A stretch of 64,000 nucleotides of DNA from Nitrospira sp. GTDB lineage: Bacteria; Nitrospirota; Nitrospiria; Nitrospirales; Nitrospiraceae. The notes under the pieces were generated by a model that did no database searches, was not told where the DNA came from, and saw nothing but the letters and a program-made list of their open reading frames with translations. This document shows positions 1-9,199 of this stretch, in pieces (within the stretch, counting starts at the first letter, position 1; every line of letters starts with the position of its first letter). Location of the stretch: the NCBI GenBank assembly GCA_005116955.1, contig SWDI01000002.1, positions 539,496-603,495 of the forward strand, read 5' to 3'. The position numbers and the translations under genes are program-made.

Positions 1-1238
1 AAGAGTTCCATTGAAGCCCGATCATAGTACGACTTGCTCATAAGCTTTTGAGACAGAAATGAACCAAATAAGTAAAATAAGTAATGTGGAGACGTAGCGG
101 AAAACTCTCGGGCTTTGGCCTTTCCACTCTGACTCGTTTCACCACCATCAATTACAGTAACTACCCTTGAAGGGATATCCTGCTGCAGGGCGAGTGCTTG
201 CCCCACCGCCCCTACAAGAGTAAATAGAATCGCATCCTGCTTGGATTCTGGCGTAAACGGCTTCAATGCGTCTAATCCAAAAGGCGCTAAATACTTCCCC
301 CTGAAATGCGCAAGGCTCGTCGTGCTTTTTCTTTCATTTTCCGGAATCAATTTCTGAATAAAATTGGCCTCCAATTCCTCTTGAAATTGATCATGGATCA
401 AGCTAAGGAAATCTTCACACACAACTACGAGCCTGGAGGAAGGTGCACCCTGGTTCTTTAGTGGGACGCGGGTTACCCAATTAATACATGTGATGAAGTC
501 CACCGTTATAGAATGAGAAAGCAGGTATTCTGACGCCAAATCATTCAAGAAACTACGCATGGTAGGCTCTGCAGCCTTAGTTGTTACATACCCAAGATGC
601 ATGAGGTAGGCCCGGTCCTGTCCTTTCAGTGCCGCAGGTGGCTGCTCTATGCGTAGTTCGAATGGAGCCCCGCGCGGCGTTCTATCGGAGTTTCTTACTT
701 GATCGATTTGGATATTCAAATCATCAAATTGTTCTTCAGTAATACTCCAGGGTGCGTGCGCTTGGAGGCCTCCTCTAGAAAACCCACGACGCGTCACTTG
801 ATACCTGTCACCAAGAAAACTAATTTCATCGTAGTCGCCATTCTTGGCCATCAAATATAGCGACCGTAAGCCTTCCTTGTTCGGTACAGGGCCAAGATAG
901 ATGGGATGACCGTCAGGCATAAAAACAGAGACTGCCTGAAAGCCTTTCTGGTTTGCGCGCATAACGAGACCCATACACCTCTTAATCACCGCACACGAAC
1001 TTGCATTGGGTTTTACGATGACAAGGGCATCAACCATATTGCCTGGATCTAGATTCAGCCAATGCACGTATACTTGATGAGCAGTACGATCTGGCGTATT
1101 TATCTTTAATTCCTCAGCAATGGCCGTAGCCAGTTGCTCATGTCTGGCAGCCGGATTAACCTTATCCTTACCCCATGCGGATTGGGTAGAATCCAGAAGC
1201 AACACCAGCAATAGAAGTACTGCCACATCGAGTCGCAT
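1..1238 (-). CDS. Secreted protein of unknown function, 3' end outside the window
   Basis: The reverse strand is open from an ATG at 1238 to the window edge (412 codons, no stop), so the gene is partial. The first ~23 residues form a signal peptide: a short basic start, a run of leucines, then a small-residue cleavage region before KDKVNPAARHEQ. The rest is soluble-looking with scattered cysteines and no motif I recognise. The last visible part reads as a continuous natural sequence (VVTVIDGGETSQSGKAK). The frame has normal codon use over its length, and the other frames are broken. Probably an envelope protein like its neighbours; function unknown. Confidence 0.75.
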   Translation of the reverse strand, partial: MRLDVAVLLLLVLLLDSTQSAWGKDKVNPAARHEQLATAIAEELKINTPDRTAHQVYVHWLNLDPGNMVDALVIVKPNASSCAVIKRCMGLVMRANQKGFQAVSVFMPDGHPIYLGPVPNKEGLRSLYLMAKNGDYDEISFLGDRYQVTRRGFSRGGLQAHAPWSITEEQFDDLNIQIDQVRNSDRTPRGAPFELRIEQPPAALKGQDRAYLMHLGYVTTKAAEPTMRSFLNDLASEYLLSHSITVDFITCINWVTRVPLKNQGAPSSRLVVVCEDFLSLIHDQFQEELEANFIQKLIPENERKSTTSLAHFRGKYLAPFGLDALKPFTPESKQDAILFTLVGAVGQALALQQDIPSRVVTVIDGGETSQSGKAKAREFSATSPHYLFYLFGSFLSQKLMSKSYYDRASMEL

Positions 1239-1370
1239 TACTCAGAGATCCGATCAACTACCAGTAATCATTCAGCATTGCTGGCGAAGAAACCTGGAAA
1301 ATGGAGGTGAATTATACTCCAGCTCGACAGAGATCGTAAAGATTGAAGCACTGCCGTTATCGAGTCTCAG

Positions 1371-1442
1371 GCCGGCACCATCTATCTCGGTGATCCAGGG
1401 GATCTACCGGCTTCTTCGACTCAGCATTCGCGACAGCCGTAA
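1371..1442 (+). pseudogene. 3' scrap of a second TPR-CHAT gene
   Basis: Translated on the plus strand, this stretch starts with AGTIYLGDPGDLP, the same 13 residues found near the C-terminus of the TPR-CHAT protein at 16529-20284, then SSTQ and a TAA stop. The nucleotide differences over that stretch are all at third positions. It is therefore the tail of a diverged paralogue, not a recent copy. Nothing of the upstream CHAT domain is recognisable in 1239-1370. The rest of the 1239-1571 gap shows no gene. Confidence 0.6.
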
Positions 1443-1571
1443 ACTAGCCTGTTTCTCGGTCTTTCAGACTGCCTAAGCACGAAGTGGAGTTCATCGAGAA
1501 CGTGCCATCGCAGCTCCACAATAGAGAACCCGCCTATAGGGGCAGGGGCCTTCATTTTAGACCTCGGTCTC

Positions 1572-2546
1572 TTAATAACAGTGGTAGGGCTTAACAACTT
1601 CAGCACAGGGGTTACCTGTGGCGTTTAGAAGAAGCAGGATACCAAATATAGCGCCGCCAAACTCCGCCTGCCGTAACCGTTCGCTCGCTGCTTTCTTCGC
1701 AGCCAGGATCTCCGCTTCTATACCTTTTTGCCGAGCTGTGGCCAGCGCAAGGAGGGATCTGGCCCTTTCGGAATCATTATGAACAATTTTGATCGGAGTC
1801 GTGTGTGGATAGTACGTGCCTCTGTAAATCTCCTGTGACGTATAGGTGTTGAGCAGGTCAGCCCCCCTCCGTCCAACCTTCCATCGAGGCATTTCTGTAA
1901 ATCGACCGGAGATTCCGATTTCGTGTGGGACTGCCCCACATTGCTTCGCAATGACTTCCTTCAGCAGAAGCAGGTTCTTCTCAATTGCGTTCGGAGTCGT
2001 GATCCATGAGGCATTGTGGGACCCGATGTAAAACGAGAAAGTCGGGTCAGTATGCTCTTCGTGGATTTGGGTGGAAGTTGGCTTGAAGTTACCCTCGGGC
2101 AAGAGCCAATCACCTCTATACCGGTGGATATTGATCGTCGGACGTGCGCTACACACATTGTCTGAAGTGGTCATAAACGCCGCATTACCAGTCGTGGTCA
2201 GGGCATACTCCCCTGTTATCACGTTATGCCACAGCTTATTTATATATTCGCATGTTGAGTAGGCCGGTGAGTCGCTGCTTGGGAATATTCCATTTAAACT
2301 CTGCAAATTACTTCTGGGCTCACTTTTTATTAAGAATTCATTGGCTCGAAAGGTCCAGCCATTTGCGCCTGGCAACATTTCAGAACACATACCGGTTGAT
2401 TTACCAGATAAACTCTCAACTCCATCATTTAAGGACCTGATGGACGTGCATGATGCGGACATGGTGATCACCAAAAGACATAACCCTGCCCTCAGAAGAT
2501 TGCCGTTCCATGAGACACGATGCCAATGAACATGACTTCCTGCCAT
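1572..2546 (-). CDS. Putative lipoprotein, unknown function
   Basis: Encodes 324 residues. The ATG at 2546 is chosen because AGGGGG lies 8-9 nt upstream; the longer frame would start at a TTG without such a site. Residues 18-33 form a hydrophobic signal ending in the lipobox-like SASC, predicting lipidation at Cys33. The mature part contains several cysteines. A hydrophobic stretch near the C-terminus (GAIFGILLLLNA) follows an Ala/Lys-rich helix and could insert in a membrane. A short segment (LLKEVIAKQCG...GISGRF) faintly resembles segments of the PDZ protein at 6480 and the lipoprotein at 13878. No known family recognised. Confidence 0.75.
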   Translation of the reverse strand: MAGSHVHWHRVSWNGNLLRAGLCLLVITMSASCTSIRSLNDGVESLSGKSTGMCSEMLPGANGWTFRANEFLIKSEPRSNLQSLNGIFPSSDSPAYSTCEYINKLWHNVITGEYALTTTGNAAFMTTSDNVCSARPTINIHRYRGDWLLPEGNFKPTSTQIHEEHTDPTFSFYIGSHNASWITTPNAIEKNLLLLKEVIAKQCGAVPHEIGISGRFTEMPRWKVGRRGADLLNTYTSQEIYRGTYYPHTTPIKIVHNDSERARSLLALATARQKGIEAEILAAKKAASERLRQAEFGGAIFGILLLLNATGNPCAEVVKPYHCY

Positions 2547-2993
2547 ATCAAACGCCCCCTTATATAGGACTCGATGAATCAAGAACGGGAAGCCTACGAG
2601 TTCCCAAGATTCCCTGTCAACGGGTTAAGATCTGGGTCTTGCCTTCAAACCATCGATTATGGGTACGCCACCATCGAGGTCAGCATCAAACCCACCGACG
2701 AAGCCGCTCGGAACACTCACACAACACTGTTTGCCCCATGAGGTTTTCTCAATCGTCAGATGGGTGTTCAAAGTGCCCCTTAAAACTATAGTGGCACGCA
2801 CCATCAGACAAGATCAGGCGCAATAGACCAGCAAGCAGCCTCCTACTCCGGTTAAGAAATAGGCGACATAGCACCCTGAACGACCTTAACTTCTCCTTCC
2901 CTGCAACGACAGAGAGTCATGAATGATGAATGTGGCGAGCTGATGAAGCAGCTCAATCCTGTTGAATTCATGGGACTTCATGGAGGCGACGCG
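2547..2993. other. Intergenic region without a recognisable gene
   Basis: About 450 bp between the divergent lipoprotein genes at 1572-2546 and 2994-3647. Open frames here are short and look like shadows. It should contain the two divergent promoters, but I cannot single out convincing -35/-10 pairs. Confidence 0.5.
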
Positions 2994-3647
2994 ATGGAAC
3001 ATTTCACGTTAGAGGCAATCACGGCCAAGAGCCTGCGGTGGGCCAACTACACGAACACGTTCATCCTTGTGCTGTTGTGTCTGCTGACACTGACCGCCTG
3101 CTCAGACCCGAAGGAGGCACGAAAGCAGCAGCTGTTGTCGGAGCTGCATCAAGTCGACAACGACTACACACGACAGAGTCAAACAGTTTCCAATCGAAAG
3201 AATACGGTTGGCTATCTGGAGCAGCAGATCCTTACACATCGATCCGATCTCTCGGATTACAAAGGGCGTATCGACGCTTATATGATGAATCACAAAATGG
3301 CGCTAACGGCCATCGCCCTGGGGCTCGGGGGCACCGCCGTGGCTCTTGACTCGACCAGTACGTTCTCAAGTGACGAAAAGACAGTGGGGGGTCTCATGGC
3401 AGCCGGCGCCGCATTATGGGCGCTCAATAACACGGAAGAACTGGCTGAGGTCGCGGACACGATGAATCAGGCCGACAGCCATGTGAAATCACTTGAGCAC
3501 CAAATCGGACAGCTCTCATCCCAGCTTGCGTCGGAATCGCAACAGCTGTCACAGGAAGAACAGATGCTCCGTACGCTGCAGGTCAACGCGGAGCAGCTTC
3601 GAGCCAAGCTCCACGCGCTAGGCTGCGGGAAAGAATGCAGAACGTAA
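2994..3647 (+). CDS. Coiled-coil lipoprotein
   Basis: 217 residues from the ATG at 2994, which has GGAGG 7 nt upstream; a longer frame opens at 2919 but has a weaker site and would bury the signal peptide. The N-terminal hydrophobic segment ends in LTLTAC, predicting lipidation at Cys36. Residues ~40-95 and ~160-205 are Gln/Glu/Ser-rich with heptad spacing, so two coiled coils. They flank a Gly/Ala-rich hydrophobic stretch (ALTAIALGLGGTAVAL) that could be a membrane or glycine-zipper segment. Such a layout recalls envelope spacer lipoproteins, but no family is recognised. Confidence 0.8.
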   Translation: MEHFTLEAITAKSLRWANYTNTFILVLLCLLTLTACSDPKEARKQQLLSELHQVDNDYTRQSQTVSNRKNTVGYLEQQILTHRSDLSDYKGRIDAYMMNHKMALTAIALGLGGTAVALDSTSTFSSDEKTVGGLMAAGAALWALNNTEELAEVADTMNQADSHVKSLEHQIGQLSSQLASESQQLSQEEQMLRTLQVNAEQLRAKLHALGCGKECRT

Positions 3648-3702
3648 CATGCAGATGCATGTGGGACGTTGTACCTGTTTGTCATCATCACGGAGCAAGA
3701 CC

Positions 3703-4371
3703 ATGTTCGACTCTGACAAGAGAGATACCGCTCACAACGTGAGCCATGAGGATACGATCACGATACGCATGGGTCCACGGGAGGCCCAAGATTTGCGTGA
3801 TATCTTGACGCACCTGGATGAGCACTATTCCACACTCGACCACACCGTGTTGGGATTCTCACGAAGCGAGCTCGACAGCCTTCTTGACGAATTCCAGGCT
3901 GCCAGCACGCGGGATGGGAATCTGGTGTTAAAGATTGCCAAGAAGGATCAATTGACTCTGAAAGCCATCCTTGCTTACACGTGGACTTCACTGATACTCG
4001 ATGAACAGCAAAAAACACGGCTGGCAGGTTTCGCCACGGTTCTCGCACTGGCCATGAAGGACATAGATCTCGATGGGCTACGAAAGCTACTGCAGGTGTC
4101 GGATCAGCATCCCATTGATACCGAGGACAGTGGGGGCTCTGAAAATGCGGATACGATCGGACGTGGGAGTCTGGCGTCACCAACACCACCGGAGGGTGGC
4201 AACACAAATAGACAAGGCGATGCAGCGCACGAGACGGAGGGGCCGACCGATCAGCGTAGCAACGAGAACACGATGACCCTGACCCTGGGTCCTAAAACAT
4301 TCCGCGATGTATTGGAGTCCGCTACGTGTCTTGATGAACATTATTATCATAGAACAGTTGATCGACTATAG
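3703..4371 (+). CDS. Duplicated-domain protein, cut by an in-frame TAG
   Basis: 222 residues from an ATG at 3703 with GGAG 9 nt upstream. The first ~100-residue unit starts DTITIRMGPREAQDLRDIL and ends near DEQQKTRLAG. A Gly/Pro/Asn-rich linker follows, then a second copy begins TMTLTLGPKTFRDVLES. The second copy stops at TAG 4369-4371, but the frame stays open afterwards and completes the domain down to 4626 (next entry). The protein as read therefore has one complete and one truncated repeat. No signal peptide. Family unknown to me. Confidence 0.7.
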   Translation: MFDSDKRDTAHNVSHEDTITIRMGPREAQDLRDILTHLDEHYSTLDHTVLGFSRSELDSLLDEFQAASTRDGNLVLKIAKKDQLTLKAILAYTWTSLILDEQQKTRLAGFATVLALAMKDIDLDGLRKLLQVSDQHPIDTEDSGGSENADTIGRGSLASPTPPEGGNTNRQGDAAHETEGPTDQRSNENTMTLTLGPKTFRDVLESATCLDEHYYHRTVDRL

Positions 4372-4626
4372 CTTCTTACGACCCAAAATGAAATACGCGG
4401 ACTCCTTAAAACATTGAAGTCAGCCGCAGACATAGATGGCAACAAAGTCTTTGCAATTACCGAGGATGAGCATCTGACTATCCGTTTTACTTATACGTAT
4501 TATGCAGAGAGATTCTTGACTTTTGATGAACAGCGAGAAGCACGGCGAGGGGCACTGACTGCTGTCAAGTTCCACGCATCGACTCATCAGCATGTTGCTG
4601 ACGAGGAGCCCCGCGCTGAAGAATGA
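4372..4626 (+). pseudogene. Rest of the second repeat of the 3703 gene, after the TAG
   Basis: It is in the same frame as the upstream gene and continues its second repeat directly after TAG. It matches the first repeat position by position: NEIRGLLKTLKSAADIDGN against SELDSLLDEFQAASTRDGN, and LTFDEQREARR against LILDEQQKTRL. A restart at ATG 4414 could give 70 residues but has no good ribosome site. The stop is probably a point mutation (CAG, AAG or GAG to TAG); readthrough is a less likely alternative. Confidence 0.65.
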
Positions 4627-4754
4627 GCGCAGGGAGCAGGCTGTACCAGACACGCGCGTTGTGATGCGCATGGAAGAGCAGAATGTGGCGCGGCCGCTCT
4701 CGGTGCCCTTGGGATAGTATGGTAGCACTGAGGATGAAGGGAACGCGTAGTCCG

Positions 4755-5534
4755 ATGAACATTGAAAAGGATTCATCTACAACCAGTCCTGGTTCCACCG
4801 TCACGCTCAACCACACGTGGGAAAGCCTGTCTGGGTATTTAGGTGGTGATCAGCCTCACACCAAGATTGCACAGTTACGGGCAACCGGCGCATTACACGC
4901 ACTGTTGCCCGAAGTGGATGCCTTATTCGGCATTCCCCAAACACCGGAATACCACCCGGAAATCGACACGGGCATTCATACGATGCTGACCTTGAAAAGA
5001 GCGGCGGAATTAACCGAGGATATAGCCGTTCGGTATGCTGCATTGGTCCATGATGTGGGGAAAAGCCTTACGCCTCCAGACCACTGGCCCGCCCATCATC
5101 AGCATGAAGAATTCGGCGTGGCTCCCATACGTGCGATAAGACAACGCTTGGGGGTGCCGGAACATATTTCTGCCCTTGCGGAACATGTCGCCCGGTATCA
5201 CCTTCATGCGCACCGGTCATTAGAATTAAGACCCGGAACGCTGCTGAAAGTGCTGGAACACACGAACGCGCTTGAAACGCCCTCGGTGTTTGAACAGTTC
5301 ATTCTCGCCGCCCAGGCCGATGCACAGGGACGACAGGGATTGGAAGATCGTCCCTACCCTCAAGCACGGTTACTGCGCTTGGCACTTCAGGCCGCACACG
5401 CGGTGGCAACACACGATGCCAATGGGCAAGAATTGACGGCCGCACTCATCAGACAACGACGTGTGGAAGCCATACAACGGGTACACGATGACGTGCGGAT
5501 GTCTATGGAACGTGACCGAGCTATTTGCTCTTGA
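4755..5534 (+). CDS. Stand-alone HD domain related to the CCA-adding enzyme
   Basis: 259 residues from ATG 4755 (AAGGGA lies ~12 nt upstream; other starts are possible up to 4683). From residue ~55 on, the sequence matches the C-terminal HD phosphohydrolase part of bacterial multifunctional CCA proteins: HPEIDTGIHT, VRYAALVHDVGKSLTPP, WPAHHQHEE, then AQADAQGRQGLE and a YPQ motif. The metal-binding HD pair is at residues 99-100. The N-terminal nucleotidyltransferase head that carries the CCA-adding site is absent, and no part of it lies upstream. In the full enzyme this domain has 2',3'-cyclic phosphodiesterase and phosphatase activity; alone it may act on other phosphoesters, which is inference. 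Confidence 0.8.
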   Translation: MNIEKDSSTTSPGSTVTLNHTWESLSGYLGGDQPHTKIAQLRATGALHALLPEVDALFGIPQTPEYHPEIDTGIHTMLTLKRAAELTEDIAVRYAALVHDVGKSLTPPDHWPAHHQHEEFGVAPIRAIRQRLGVPEHISALAEHVARYHLHAHRSLELRPGTLLKVLEHTNALETPSVFEQFILAAQADAQGRQGLEDRPYPQARLLRLALQAAHAVATHDANGQELTAALIRQRRVEAIQRVHDDVRMSMERDRAICS

Positions 5535-5594
5535 TGACGCACCATACCATTGTTTAGAGTTAACCGGTCATGAAGTTGAAAGGAGCAATGACAC

Positions 5595-5951
5595 ATGAAT
5601 TATAGAAAGATCAGTACGACGGTTATCCTCGGTCTCTTTTCCGCCATGGTGGGTTGGCAGACGGTCTATGCACAGTCTGGTTCAGGAGCGGATTGGTTCG
5701 CGCGCGACGCGATGCGTAAAGCGGGTAAAGCTGGTAGCGCGCAGGCACGGGCAGCTCGAGAAGAATGGGAACGGGACCGAGCTCGGCAACTCAAAGAGGT
5801 CGATGAGGCCTATCAGAAGATGTTGAACCAGCGTGAAGGCCTCAGTACTCAAATGACGGAACGCTCCAGTGGACAGAATAGTGGCACAAGCGTATCTGCT
5901 GAAAAACAAGCGTCCATTCGCGCACAGTTACGCACCTTGGGATTGGAATGA
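5595..5951 (+). CDS. Small secreted charged protein
   Basis: 118 residues with AAAGGAG 10 nt before the ATG. A classical signal peptide ends at VYA (residue 26). The mature 92 residues are highly charged and helical (repeated ARE, EEWERDRAR, KEVDEAYQKML), with a Ser/Gly-rich stretch and a C-terminal LRTLGLE. Probably a small periplasmic helical protein. Unknown function; the gene stands alone. Confidence 0.75.
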   Translation: MNYRKISTTVILGLFSAMVGWQTVYAQSGSGADWFARDAMRKAGKAGSAQARAAREEWERDRARQLKEVDEAYQKMLNQREGLSTQMTERSSGQNSGTSVSAEKQASIRAQLRTLGLE

Positions 5952-6366
5952 GGAGAGGGCCATGTGAGAGTACCAGGATGGAATGGGTGAGAAGCCAGGT
6001 TAACCTCCGGACATGTCCGGACTCCCTCGTGATGTACCGGTAGAACTCAAGACTCGCTCTGTCAGATCGCTGTCACGTTTAGTCAGAAGTTGCCACCTCG
6101 AAATCGATCACCCCACCTTGCGCCTTTTTGCAGCGGCCCACTTTATTCCGGCTTAGACCATGGGAGCTGTCGCCCCTGTAGTCCCACAGCTGACCAGAGA
6201 CAACGCTGAACGTGAAACAGTCGGAATCACTTGCAAACAGACACAGTCTGAGAGATACCGCTCTTGCTTGTACAATGCATCCTGTCATTAGCAATGTATT
6301 GCCACGCCCTGCACCGTTTTCAAACTGGATCAGTGCGCATGGTGACCAACCGGATCGAGGTGCCTC
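5952..6366. other. Gap with at most a gene relic
   Basis: No well supported gene. A minus-strand frame at 6079-6294 (71 codons, TTG start) ends in a natural-looking sequence (GRCKKAQGGVIDFEV) that could be the tail of a lost gene. It has no ribosome site and no recognisable family, so it is not called as a CDS. Confidence 0.35.
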
Positions 6367-6480
6367 GCAGGCTGTTCAGAAAGGCCGCAGCGAGCGAAGA
6401 GGCGAGTCGTATGCTGTCCCGTACGTCGAGCCTCTGAGCGAGGCGAGAACACTGCTGGTGGCCTTTGTCAATCAGCCCGC
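6367..6480 (+). repeat. Dispersed ~125 bp intergenic repeat, copy 1
   Basis: Contains the family signature: a GCCGCAGCGAGCGAA block, a GAGGCGA block, the GTACGT(T/C)GAGCCTCTGAGCG block and the GAGAAC.CTGCTGG block. Its end abuts the TAG stop of the PDZ gene at 6480. Other copies are at 9917, 42541, 48959 and 55328. This copy's outer ends are degraded compared with copy 4. Confidence 0.8.
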
Positions 6481-9152
6481 TAGGGAAGCTTGACCTGTCG
6501 CAGGTACTCCCTGCTCCGTTCAGCGAATGTAGCTACGGCTTTCCCTTCACACTTCTCACGGGTAACCATGGTGCGGCCGTCAGCTGCTCCACCTTCCATC
6601 ATCTGCCGCAGGGTTGAAATGTCCCGAGGGGTATAGCGTGTTTTCTGGCCGGCTGCAGCAATCCCCTTCAGAACCTCGCCGGCAAAATTTGTGATGTCAA
6701 CCAAAGTGCGTGGATCTTTGCCTTTGGCATGCCGCTCACGCAGCGCCGTATAGTCGTCCTGCATACTCAGGAACTGTTTTGGGCACACAGCCAGAATGGT
6801 ATCCACCATATGGATAATGTAGGCTGAGTCGTAATGGTTGTTAAACGACTCCTGGAATAGTGCTGGACTCAAGTCGTAGACGTATCGAATGAGTCGTGAG
6901 TTACGATACCCTGACAGATCAGGAAGTGTGTCCTTCTCACGTTGGGTGGTCGAGCCAGGATCGTATCCATTGTCCTTGGCACTTGCAGACAGCCGATTGG
7001 CACGGTCCACGTTCTTTCCCACACCGATGCCTGACTCAAACAACCGAGCAAGATACGCCTGTGCCCCACCGTAGCCCGATTCGGCAAGTGGCGTGAGAAT
7101 TTTCACAGCGTTAGTAGGAAGCCCACCTAAGAGAAGCGCACGCCCTAACTGAAATTTGAACCGCCGATTTTTCGGATCAGCCTTGACGGCAGCCAAACAT
7201 GCCTCGATGGCCTTCTCGGGCATGACATCGGCATCCGCCACTCCTGGCAATAATCTTGGCTTTTCTGAATCAGCCGGGTCGGCCGCCTGAAGATCACACG
7301 GAGCTGCCTGCTTACGGGCGATGGATCTGGCCTCTGCAAGCGAGTTGGCAGGAGGATTCCCGTCAATCCCCCGTAGAACAAAGGAGTGACCCGCTGCTGA
7401 AAAGACGTACTGATTGATTGGGCCTGGACGTTCCTTCAGGTAATTGGTGACCGTTATTTTCTTTGCGGATGGACAGTGCTCCCGAACTAACGGGAACACT
7501 TCTCCCATCAAGAACCGCTGTGCGGCACCGTCGAGGAAGAATTTTGTATTCTCATCAAACCACCCAGGATCGGCATGAACATGATCGACAAACGCCTCTT
7601 GTGTACACCATTGCTTCATATTCGTCCGTGCCAACGACCAGGAACGACTTGAAAAGAGCATGCCGTCAGGCAGACGAGTCGGCGGCGCTGCTTTTCGATG
7701 CTGTTCCAATGCGGTGAGGGCAGCGTTTAGCTCGGGATACTCATGACCCTTGGGGGGATAGAAAAAATAGTTTAGGTCGAGGCGAAGAAAACCTTCCCAT
7801 TGATTGGCCTGTCCCATCGCCTCGGAGGTTGCGGGAATATTTTGCAGTTCATGTATTTTGTGTTCGATCACGGCAGAGAGCATGGTTCGCAACTTTTGGT
7901 CCCATCGATTTTTGAAAACTTCCACAATCTCCCATGAATGAGTGATTCCGATATCAGTGAACTGCGTTGTGATTTGAGGAATGAGATCCATGGCAAGCTT
8001 TTGAAGATTACTCCCTGAGGGGCTCATCCTATTAGCCCGCTGAATCAGCTCTAGTAAGGTGCTGATCTTTTGTTCGTGTTTCGTGCTTTGCACCACACTG
8101 GCTGCTTCATGAACCAGCTCCTCGTCCGTTTTCCCCCAATAGGGGTTTTTCCGCTCGGACGCTCCAGGGCCCAACTTCATGAGGCGAGCTTGATAGAGCG
8201 TCTCGAGATTGCCCTCAGAGGTTTGAGGGATAGTACTCATGATTGCTTTGGCAGATCCTGGAAAGCGTTCCACCATCGCAAATTCAGCACTGCCGTTGCC
8301 GGCCTCAACGCTCTGCATCTGCACATTCGCCATGAGACCCTCTGTACCATACTTAATCGGGACCGGTCTCTCCGATTTCGCGTCTCGAATGGCATCCAAG
8401 AGCTTTGCCGCCGTCGGCTTGTTGTCGCCCCCTACCTGAAGAATGTTATCTCCGGATCGAAGACCAGCCGCATAGGCAGCACCGCTTTTCGTGAGCTTTG
8501 CGACCGTCAAATAGGAGAATTGTGTACTCGGGTAGGCTGGATCTCCCCCGCTGGCTTCTTGAAGTTCGATACCCCAGAGGGCTCGAATACAATCAAGATA
8601 CATAGCAAAATTAATGGACATGCCTGACTGCACATCAGGTCCTCCCATCAAACTTCCGTCTCCTCGATCGAAAACCACCTCAACTACCTTATCTTTTCCA
8701 TCACGCACAACCACTATCTGGACGCTCTCACCAGGCGTATAGTGCGAGAGCTCTTCAACCAGAGCGGTTTCTCTCGCGATGCTCTTCCCCGCCCCCGTTT
8801 TGATATCCACCACCCATTGAAGAAAATCACCGACCCGAAGTCCTGCACGTTCGGCCGCCCCCCCGGAACGAAGCTCAACAATCTTGGTCTTGATAGGTCG
8901 GTTAGAGAGTTGTTGAGTCCACTCTCGCTCTTCCTCTACTCGCACTCCCATTGTTGCGTTCCCCGAATTGGCTTTATAGTTTGCATCCAAACAATTTTTC
9001 CTCGCGGTAGCTACATCAGAAAGATTGCCTTGCGCAAAGGCTGTTGAGTCCACCACCATACCCATCACTGCGACAGCAAGCGTTCCCAGGAACATGAGCG
9101 CCCCCATGCCGATCCTCGATTCAGACCACCGAGACTTTCTTTGTTGTGTCAT
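6480..9152 (-). CDS. Secreted protein with two PDZ domains and Sel1/TPR-like repeats
   Basis: 890 residues from ATG 9152, which has GAAGGTG 5-7 nt upstream; a start 5 codons earlier lacks it. An N-terminal signal anchor ends in STAFAQ. Residues ~60-165 form a first PDZ domain (IVELRSGGAAERAGLRVGDFLQ), and ~200-280 a second (LTKSGAAYAAGLRSGDNILQVGG). The middle is helical with no known motif. Around residues 680-760 come TPR/Sel1-type helices (FQLGRALLLGG, AQAYLARLFESGIGVGKNVDRA). There is no protease domain, so this is likely a periplasmic scaffold or adaptor. Downstream of, and on the same strand as, the small genes at 9200 and 9638. Confidence 0.85.
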   Translation of the reverse strand: MTQQRKSRWSESRIGMGALMFLGTLAVAVMGMVVDSTAFAQGNLSDVATARKNCLDANYKANSGNATMGVRVEEEREWTQQLSNRPIKTKIVELRSGGAAERAGLRVGDFLQWVVDIKTGAGKSIARETALVEELSHYTPGESVQIVVVRDGKDKVVEVVFDRGDGSLMGGPDVQSGMSINFAMYLDCIRALWGIELQEASGGDPAYPSTQFSYLTVAKLTKSGAAYAAGLRSGDNILQVGGDNKPTAAKLLDAIRDAKSERPVPIKYGTEGLMANVQMQSVEAGNGSAEFAMVERFPGSAKAIMSTIPQTSEGNLETLYQARLMKLGPGASERKNPYWGKTDEELVHEAASVVQSTKHEQKISTLLELIQRANRMSPSGSNLQKLAMDLIPQITTQFTDIGITHSWEIVEVFKNRWDQKLRTMLSAVIEHKIHELQNIPATSEAMGQANQWEGFLRLDLNYFFYPPKGHEYPELNAALTALEQHRKAAPPTRLPDGMLFSSRSWSLARTNMKQWCTQEAFVDHVHADPGWFDENTKFFLDGAAQRFLMGEVFPLVREHCPSAKKITVTNYLKERPGPINQYVFSAAGHSFVLRGIDGNPPANSLAEARSIARKQAAPCDLQAADPADSEKPRLLPGVADADVMPEKAIEACLAAVKADPKNRRFKFQLGRALLLGGLPTNAVKILTPLAESGYGGAQAYLARLFESGIGVGKNVDRANRLSASAKDNGYDPGSTTQREKDTLPDLSGYRNSRLIRYVYDLSPALFQESFNNHYDSAYIIHMVDTILAVCPKQFLSMQDDYTALRERHAKGKDPRTLVDITNFAGEVLKGIAAAGQKTRYTPRDISTLRQMMEGGAADGRTMVTREKCEGKAVATFAERSREYLRQVKLP

Positions 9153-9199
9153 GTCTACACCTTCCATATTAATGTCCGAGTGATGGATGGCAATACTGA

